Shown in pieces: positions 1 through 7,500 of a stretch of DNA of 9,352 nucleotides (position 1 is its first letter; each line of letters starts with the position of its first letter). The DNA lies in the NCBI GenBank assembly GCA_005788205.1, contig SXYT01000190.1, forward strand, positions 1 through 9,352, written 5' to 3'. The notes under the pieces are model-generated. The model saw only the letters and a program-made list of their open reading frames with translations. It did not search any database and was not told where the DNA came from. Source of the DNA: Actinomycetota bacterium. Lineage in GTDB: Bacteria; Actinomycetota; Acidimicrobiia; Acidimicrobiales; Ilumatobacteraceae. A program made the translations under genes and the position numbers.

Positions 1-1
1 C

Positions 2-160
2 AAGCCGGCGACGCTCACGGTCGGTGTCATGGTCGGTGAGTGGGACAAGGGCGCCCGTGTCGCGGTGTGGCTGATCGTGCTGCCGATCGTTCTCGCGGTG
101 ATCGGTGCGCTGGTGCTCCCCGCGACGCGCCGCCGCAGGTCTGTCAACGTCACCGACTGA
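2..160 (+). CDS. C-terminal end of a membrane-anchored protein (partial)
   Basis: This is an open frame running in from the left edge and ending at TGA 158-160; 52 residues are visible. They contain one hydrophobic segment, about residues 20-42 of the fragment (RVAVWLIVLPIVLAVIGALV), followed by a basic stretch RRRR and a short polar tail. That is the usual look of a last transmembrane helix with positive residues on the cytoplasmic side. The visible part could be the final helix of a multi-pass transporter or a single C-terminal anchor, and I cannot name the family from it. It ends 6 bases from the stop of the convergent gene at 167, and no hairpin is evident in that gap. Confidence 0.7.
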   Translation, partial: KPATLTVGVMVGEWDKGARVAVWLIVLPIVLAVIGALVLPATRRRRSVNVTD

Positions 161-166
161 TGATCC

Positions 167-1453
167 CTAACCGACTCTGGTCTTGCCCTTCACGCTCTTC
201 GTGATCTTGCCCCTCTGCACGGAGAGGGTGAATGAGCACGTGCCCTTTTTCCTGACCAGGATGCGTGTGCCCATCGCTGAACAGATTGATCTCGAGGCAC
301 TGCCGATGACTATCCGCGACACCCTGTAGCCGGAGGGAACGGACGTGAGGCTGCCCGGCAGATACTTCTTGCCGACCACAAAGCTCTTTGTCTGTCCGGC
401 TGATGCCGAGGGAGCAGCCGCCTGCGCCGCCAACTGCGCCGGCGTGTAGAACGTGACCTCGGGATTAGGCGCCGAATAGTGAAGCAACCCGAGGTCGACC
501 AACATTCCGGACTCCCCCATCGTCAATGTGACCGGTTGCTCCCGCTGCGCTGCCGCCTCGGAGATCCTTGCCTTCACCATTGCCGGGGTGAGCGTGTTGC
601 GGATCTCAGCAGGAGCCATTGCGAGCATGGCCTCGATGATGGAGAACGGGACGTAGAACTTGTAGAAGGCAGGGTTGAGACCCTTGCCGTTCTCCATTGT
701 CAGGCCTTCTGTGGGAAATCCGGCAGGAACCGTGTGCGGACCTGCAAGATTGACGCTGATCGAGCGCATCAACGTCGAGACGCTCGGGATCGAGGCTTCA
801 CTAGCGTTTGTGGCGACCCACATTCCCCTGAAGAGGGGGCGATTTGCCGGAATGACATTCTGGAACACCCATCCGGAGATCGTGCGCACGGTTGCAGCCT
901 CACCATCACACATCCAGGCACTCGCCTTGCATGCGTCGTTGCTGGCCTGTGACGAGACCGACACTCTCGGCCTGGGCCTCGCGACGATGCTCAGGGAGAA
1001 ACTCCCGTCGGTCCTCTGGGAATGGCTGACACTGATCGGCTCGGCGGACAGACCCACCTGTGTGGGGTCATACGAGCCGAGTCGAATGACGAACGAGTAT
1101 GTGCCTTCATCCAGTCCGGCCAGCACGTTCGGTGCCAGTGAATTGCTACGAGGCGGATGAACCGTGAAATTGACCATTGTCATCGGATTCGCGGGGTTCG
1201 CGCCGAGAACCGTGACATATGGATCCGTCCGCTGAACCATCGGGGCCCCGGCCGGGAGTTCACCACCCGGGTCGACGGCGGTGAACGTTCCTGCGACAGT
1301 TGTGTACGAGAGAGACTCCACACATTCAACCTGGGTCTCAGTCGTGCAAGACGGCCACCCGTTGTTTGGGACCGCCGCAGAGCCCGTACCCGGCGACGAA
1401 AGGACCGGCAGGACAAAGGTCGACAGAGCGGTTGCGAACAGGATTCTCTTCAC
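167..1453 (-). CDS. Secreted protein of unknown function with C-terminal Cys-pair module
   Basis: I do not recognise the family. From GTG 1453 the product is about 428 aa. It begins with a classic signal peptide: V-K-R, then a hydrophobic core to about residue 20, with a likely cleavage after G-S-A-A near residue 27. The mature part has a Cys pair at 36/44 (C-X7-C), a beta-rich section, and a second pair at 175/182 (C-X6-C). A helical stretch at about residues 260-320 holds many Ala and Met. An Ala-rich linker (QLAAQAAAPSASAG) then leads into a basic C-terminal module (about 352-428) with Cys391 and Cys406, resembling the end of the divergent protease. GTG 1453 is preferred because it gives a clean n-region and has TACGGT at -12 to -7. 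ATG 1486 would add 11 atypical residues. The open frame extends to 1660, but that would overlap the neighbour's coding start. G+C is about 56% in sampled lines, well below the neighbours. Confidence 0.8.
   Translation of the reverse strand: MKRILFATALSTFVLPVLSSPGTGSAAVPNNGWPSCTTETQVECVESLSYTTVAGTFTAVDPGGELPAGAPMVQRTDPYVTVLGANPANPMTMVNFTVHPPRSNSLAPNVLAGLDEGTYSFVIRLGSYDPTQVGLSAEPISVSHSQRTDGSFSLSIVARPRPRVSVSSQASNDACKASAWMCDGEAATVRTISGWVFQNVIPANRPLFRGMWVATNASEASIPSVSTLMRSISVNLAGPHTVPAGFPTEGLTMENGKGLNPAFYKFYVPFSIIEAMLAMAPAEIRNTLTPAMVKARISEAAAQREQPVTLTMGESGMLVDLGLLHYSAPNPEVTFYTPAQLAAQAAAPSASAGQTKSFVVGKKYLPGSLTSVPSGYRVSRIVIGSASRSICSAMGTRILVRKKGTCSFTLSVQRGKITKSVKGKTRVG
170..397 (-). other. C-terminal Cys-pair module of the secreted protein
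   Basis: These are the last ~76 residues of the - strand secreted protein, after an Ala/Ser linker. The pattern is a beta strand, then S-R-S-I-C, S-A-M-G-T, a basic strand, K-G-T-C, and a basic tail ending in K-T-R-V-G. Its Cys residues lie 14 apart (codons at 281-283 and 236-238). The 7696-7956 segment of the divergent protease shows the same order: V-C, R-V-S-G-T, basic strand, S-T-C, basic beta strand. I see the similarity by eye; a common fold and role (surface attachment or sorting) are inferred. Confidence 0.55.
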
Positions 1454-1459
1454 ACCCAG

Positions 1460-1465
1460 ACCGTA
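1460..1465 (-). promoter_or_regulatory. Predicted -10 hexamer of leaderless GTG start (TACGGT)
   Basis: TACGGT on the - strand matches TANNNT and ends exactly six bases before GTG 1453, the place a -10 element takes when transcription starts at the start codon. No Shine-Dalgarno sequence precedes this GTG, in line with a leaderless mRNA. I see no convincing -35. The same arrangement occurs at 7978 and, one base longer, at 1569. Confidence 0.45.
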
Positions 1466-1568
1466 CCAATCTGCATCCACCCTCATTGCCGGGGCCCCAA
1501 CGGCGTTCAGTGCCTGAGTGCCGGGAGAAACACGCGCCGTCTGAGGCGCCCGATCGACTGATTGTGCG

Positions 1569-1574
1569 TAGCCT
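1569..1574 (+). promoter_or_regulatory. Predicted -10 hexamer for the protease gene (TAGCCT)
   Basis: TAGCCT matches TANNNT and lies seven bases before GTG 1582, so transcription could begin at the start codon. No Shine-Dalgarno motif stands at a usable distance from either GTG 1564 or GTG 1582. If this -10 is real, GTG 1564 is not on the main transcript. The 128 bases between 1453 and 1582 would then hold two back-to-back promoters. No -35 or operator palindrome was recognised. Confidence 0.35.
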
Positions 1575-1581
1575 GCGGGAC

Positions 1582-4500
1582 GTGAGGGGACGTTCGCTGC
1601 GGGTGCTTGCCGCGATCGCTGCGGCTGTCGCCCTCCTGCCCGTCTCGGCACAGGCCGCACCTGGAGTGCAGTCCACCCGGCAGTCGGGCACCGTCAGCAG
1701 GCCCGATGACAGTGGGTCAATAGACCGGCTCTCTGACGGCTTCTCGCGCGCCTCTGCCGGGCAGCCCGATGTCGTCGACGGGAAGATCCACGTCAGGCAC
1801 GAAGGTGAGCGGGGCACACCCCCCCTCGCATCCAGTCTGACCTCACCAGATGCCGGCACGGGCAAGTACATCGTGCGGGTCGCGCGCGGCCGCGGTGCCG
1901 ATGCTGTCGCCGCGGAACTGCGCACAGAGGGAGTCGACGCGGAGGTCCTCACCAGGACCGCGTTCCAGATGCTGATCGTGGATCCCGAACCCGGCGACAT
2001 GCGGATCGTGGACGACCACCCCGGTGTCGCCCAGTTCTGGGAGGACAAGACCGTCCGCGTGACCACGGACCAGGCGAGCCCGCCGTGGGGGCTCGACCGC
2101 ATCGACCAGGGCTCGCTGCCTCTCGACAACAAGTTCTCTTACGACTCCGACGGGACGGGCGTGACGGCGTACGTGGTCGACACCGGGACACGCGGCACCC
2201 ACCAGGATTTCGGCGGGCGCGTCACGTCAGGCTGGAACGGAACGGGTGACCCGGGTGGAGGTGACAGCGATTGCCACGGCCACGGCACCCACGTTGCCGG
2301 GACCGTCGCGGGCGCCACGTACGGGGTGGCGAAGAACGCCACGATCGTGCCGGTGCGGGCGCTCTCGTGCTCGGGGTCCGGTTCGTTCTCCACCGTCGTC
2401 CAGGGCATCGAATGGGCCGTCACCCACCACCAAGCCGGGACTCCTGCAGTGATGAACATGAGTCTCGGTGGCGGTGCGTACGACCCGATCGACGCCGCAG
2501 TCGCCGCAGCAGTCGCAGATGGCATCGTGGTGGTCGCCGCAGCCGGGAACAGCAATGCCGATGCCTGCGGCACATCACCCGCTCGTGCCCCGTCTGCGAT
2601 CACAGTCGGTGCCACCGACAGCACCGATGCGAAGGCGGGCTTCTCCAACTTCGGCCCCTGCCTGGACATCTGGGCCCCCGGTGTGGGGGTGACATCGGCA
2701 TACCGCACGAGCGACACCTCGACCACCTCCATGTCGGGCACCTCCATGGCCGCACCGCACGTGGCCGGCGCAGTCGCGCGGCTCCTCTCCGCCAATTCCG
2801 CTCTGACCGTCAACGAGGTCACCGCGATCGTCACTTCCGACGTCGTCACGGCCGGGGACCGCAACATCCTCCAGTCTCCGCTCTACGCGGACGACACAGC
2901 CCCTCCCACGGTCGCGGGACTCGCGGCGACCCCGCGCAACGGGTCGGCAGTCATCTCGTGGAATTCGCTCCCCGCCGACGCACCGGGGCTGGTGCTGCAG
3001 GTGAACGGCGGTGCCGAGATACTTCGGCCGCGCTCGGTCACCCAGTACGTGGCCTACGGCCTGACGAACGGCCAGTCAGTCACGGTCACGGCGAGGGCCG
3101 TGGGCTCCAGGGGAAGCGGCGCGACCGCAAGCGTGACGGTGACGCCGGTCGACGACGGCACCCCCGACAGACCGACGATCTCGCGGGTGGGCTCGGGCAA
3201 CGAGTGGCTGAACGTGGAGGTCCAGCTCCCGGCGGTGCCGACGGGCGGGGCTGTCTCGTCCGTCGCGGTGACAGCCACCCCGGCGTCAGGCACTGCGGTG
3301 ACAGTTTCGGCAAACGTCCCAGTTGGCGCCACCACGGTCCTCGTGAAGGTCACAGGGCTGGTCAACCAGACGTCATACACGCTGGCTGCGACAGCGACGA
3401 ACGGCACCGGGGCCAGCTCACCGTCGGTGTCGACCACAGGCTCGCCTTCCTCGGCCACGCAGTTGAGCGGCACATGGGGCAACCTCCAGCTCGCCTACCC
3501 GACGGAGTCGCGTGCACCGATGGTCATCGACGAGTCACGCGGCGTCGTGTGGGCAGGAGCCGTCAACAGGTCGGTCATCGCGATCGACATCGAGACCAGA
3601 CTGGTCGCGACCGGCACGCTGCCCAACGGCAACGGAATGTGGCTGCTCGAGCACCCGGCCACGGGGCGAGTGTTCGCGGTGCCGAACAGGTCCGGCACCT
3701 CGGTCTACGAACTCGGCATCTCCGGCTCGTCCATCACCGCCACGGTCGTTGCCAGCCCGGGTTTCGCCGTGCACGCAGCCGTGATCGACACAGCCACCAG
3801 TGAGATCATCGTGACCGGCACGTCGGTCGCGAGGTTCGCCGTCGGCAGCTCGGGAAACCTCACGTCGTTGACGGTCCCGTCGATGTCCATGGGATCGGAC
3901 ACCGCCACTGCGGTCTCCGTGAACGGTTCCCGGGTGGCCGTGTCGTCGAACCTGGGAGGCTGGGTGAAGCTGTGGAACCGCACCAACGCGTCCGTTGCCA
4001 CGGCAACAGGGTTCACACGGCCCGGCACCGTGTTCGCTTACGCGGACGGTGTGCTGCTCGTGCCCACCAACAACGGCCCGTTCCACAAGCTCGACTGGGC
4101 GGGGAGCACGGTGGCCAGCCTCGACCTCGACCTGCCGATCTACTCGGGCAGCACGTTCAACGGGTGGTCCTACCCGCACCGCTATGCCGACATCGTCGCG
4201 TTCGACGCATCGAACGTAGGTGTCCTCCTGTCAGACGTGATCATCTCGCTGAACGTCGCCACGATGACCGTCAACAAGATGGGTGCGACCGGCCTGGGGG
4301 ACGACGGGTCGCTCTCGAGCGGGGCCTCCGGGCTGCTCCTGGCGGGAGCGTGGATCATGGACATCGACGTCGACCTGCGGTCGCGCTGGAAGGACTACGC
4401 ATTCGGGTCGATGAGCGACGGGACGCTCGCGAACGCCGCCCGGCGCGCGATAGCCGAGACGACGGCGGGCGCCCTGTGGGTGGAGACGGCTTCCGGCTTC

Positions 4501-7500
4501 GGTGTGCGCGTGGTGGAGCGCGCGAGCGCACCCATCAGGCCCATCGTCGAGTCGGCGAACGGCAACGCCCGCGTCACGTGGACTGCGCCCACCCGAATCA
4601 CCGACAAGGTCGAGCAGAGTCTCGACAACGAGTACAAGCTGAGACCGGTCACGTACGACGTGGTCCTGAACCCGGGCAACATCGTGCGACCATGGAGGGC
4701 CGGTGCGCTCGACATCGTGATCGACGGTCTCGACCCCGACACCACCTACACAGCGGTCGTCAGGTCGCGGTCACCCGGCGGCATCACGGACTCCGAACCG
4801 ATCACGTTCACGCCGAGCAACACGGCGACTCGCCCCGCAGCACCGACCAACGTGCAGGTCGTCCCGTCAGGCGAGGGATGCGTGACCGCGACCTGGAACG
4901 CCGTCGCCGCGGCGGTGGGCGGCTACAGGATGGAGCTCTCGGGCCGTGCGGAGACCACCGGCGTCCCGGCCGGCGTCACAACGACGACGGCCTGCGGCCT
5001 CAACAGCCAGACCGGAATCTTCCCGAAGGTCTCTGCCCGGGTGGTCGCACTGGGGTCGGGGACCGAGTCGGTGCCCACTGCGTGGTCGGCCCAGGCCCTG
5101 CCGACGAAGCTGCCGACAATGGAAGGCGTGCCCAACCGAGTGGTGTCGAGCAAGACACTGGGCATCACGGTTGCGACCACCTTCTCCGTCGCCGCGAGCG
5201 AGGCGCAGAGCAGACGGACCGAACTGGTCGTCATGGATGACGACACCGTGCGGACACTCCCCATCGCAGAGGCGAGTCCAGAGATCATCGGCATCGACGA
5301 CGTGCGCCGTGAGGTCCTGATCGGGCACTGCAACGTCGTCTCCGGGGGCATCTCCGCCTTCTCGCTCGACACCCTGGCACGACGCGACATCGAGCTTCCC
5401 GGCAGCAACCAATGGGAGTTCTGCAGTGCCGGCTTCGACCCGTCCCTGAGGGCGGTCTGGCTCGCGCCCACGTTGTACTCGTCGAACGACAATTTCGACA
5501 CCGACGGCACGGCCATCGTCGCGGTCTCGACCGACACGCCCGGCAAGATCGTGGCCACGTCGAACCTCACGTGCCAGCCGGGCACCTGGACCGGTGACGT
5601 CTACGTCGCCGTGTCCCCCCGGTTCACCATCGACAACGGGAGGGCATTCGCATCGTGCATGACCATGGAGTCAGGCAGCAAGCCCACATACTCGGTCGTC
5701 ACCGATGCCGTGACAGGAACGATCATCGCGACGAACACCGGGTGGCTCAGTGCCGTCGGGGCAACACCGGCAGGTGACGCGATCACCGTGAAGGATGCGT
5801 CGCTGACCATCCACACGGCGACACCCACGGTCGTCCCGTTCACCTCGTCCCTCGGGTACGACGCCACAGGCACCGGACGCCCGAGCTACGAGGACGACGC
5901 ACATGCCGGGCGGATGTACGCAAGGTCGGGCACCAAGGTCACGGTCATCCCCAACTCCGGCCAGACGTACCTCTACGACATCCAGGGGGGAACGCTCAGC
6001 AGGACCTCAAGCAACCCCTCGTCCCGCAGCTACGGACTGCTGCTTGCCGCAGGCAATGCGACCGTGGGTGTCGACAACTCGTCGGTCCTGGTGACCACGG
6101 CGACCAGCCAGACGAGCGTCAACGTGCCGACGACTCTCCTTTCCTATGCGTCAGTGACGAAGACCGGCCAGCAGGTCGGTGTGTGGGGGTACAGCAGGTC
6201 ACCGCTCGGGATCCAGTGGTCGGATCCCGACTCGATGCATGTCGTCGGGCGGTTGCGTGTGCCGGACAATCTCGGCACTCCCACCGACGAGACGTTCCAC
6301 TCGGTCGTCATCACGCTCAGGGCCCCGCTCCCCGCTGCCGTGACGCAGAGAACGGCCTCCGCGGTGACTTGGTCGCAACCACCGGCCGACAACGGGATCG
6401 CCGCCGGCACGCAACGTCGATGGGAACTGAGGCTCCCCGGCGGAGTGGTCGACGTGCGTGATGCATCCGGGACGGTCCGTTGCGCTGCCGCGCCCTCGCC
6501 GTGCACGTCCGCGAACAACTTCGTCCAGGGCGCCGTTCTCGAGACGCGCTCCCTTTCCTCCATGACGAGCCCGCTCCTCACGGCCCCGCCGGTGTTCAGT
6601 GGCGTCCCTGCGCCCGCAGCGCCGGCGCTGACGCCGTGGCATGCGGCGGTGGGCTCGGTCGTGGTGCGCGTCGGGCTGCTCGCAGCCGACACGACCTCGT
6701 GGGAGGTGTCCTGTGCATCAGACGGTGAGACCGTCACGGCCACGGGTACGGCGCCGGGGCTCGCAACGATGAGCGGAGCGGCAGGTTTCTGGAAGTGCCG
6801 TTCCCGCGGGGTCCGCGGGACGATCACCGGTGCCTGGGGACAGTCCGTGGTCGTGCACTCGCGGCCACAGCCCGCAGAGTCCACGGGCCTGACGGGCGGG
6901 AACGCGTCGATCTCGATGGCGGCAGGCAGCAACTCATTCTCTTGCCGGCGAGGGACCTCCACGGTCTCGGGCACCGCAGGACAGACAGTGGCAGCGGCGG
7001 CAGGACAGTGGTTCTGCTGGGTCACGCTGGCGGACACCTCCACCGTCACCGCGACCGTGGTGGTCCACTCCGTCCCCGCGGCGGCAACTTCCGTGGCACT
7101 GTCCTCACTTGCCGGGCGCGCCGTCCTGACGTACGTCCTGCCTGATTCACCGACGACGTCGGACGAGAGCGCATCGGTCACGTGCACCGGCGCCAACGAG
7201 TACTCGGGGACCGTCACAGCGACCTCGGTGGACATCGGCCCGGTCACGGCAGGGTCCACGACGTGCACCGTGGTGCGCGCCTACTGGACCGCACACGCGG
7301 TGAACCCCGCAACGACCGCGGCGGCGAGCGTCACAGCGGCTCTCGCGACGTCGCGACAGGTCTCGTTCACCCAGGTGGGAGACGGGACGGTGACCGTGTC
7401 CGTCGGGGCGCTGTCGCGTGCGTCAGCCGGCTCGTCGACGACCAGTGTCGACGACGGAACGACCATCACGTTCACTGCCGTCCCCTCCGCCGGGTGGACC

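Noticed and set aside
1300..1581. Upstream extension of the protease frame to ATG 1300
   Set aside because: The extra residues are low-hydrophobicity, Pro/Arg-rich and antisense to the 5' end of the - strand gene. The signal peptide begins just after GTG 1564/1582.
1487..1660. N-terminal extension of the - strand gene to ATG 1660
   Set aside because: It would put 58-69 Arg/Pro/Ala-rich residues ahead of a clear signal peptide and overlap the signal-peptide coding region of the protease gene. A better start with a -10 match lies at 1453.
6144..7268. Long - strand open frame opposite the protease gene
   Set aside because: It is a shadow of high-GC codons on the other strand, with no start context and no recognisable domain, opposite a strongly supported gene. 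The same applies to the + strand frames at 2271-3803 and 3972-5240.
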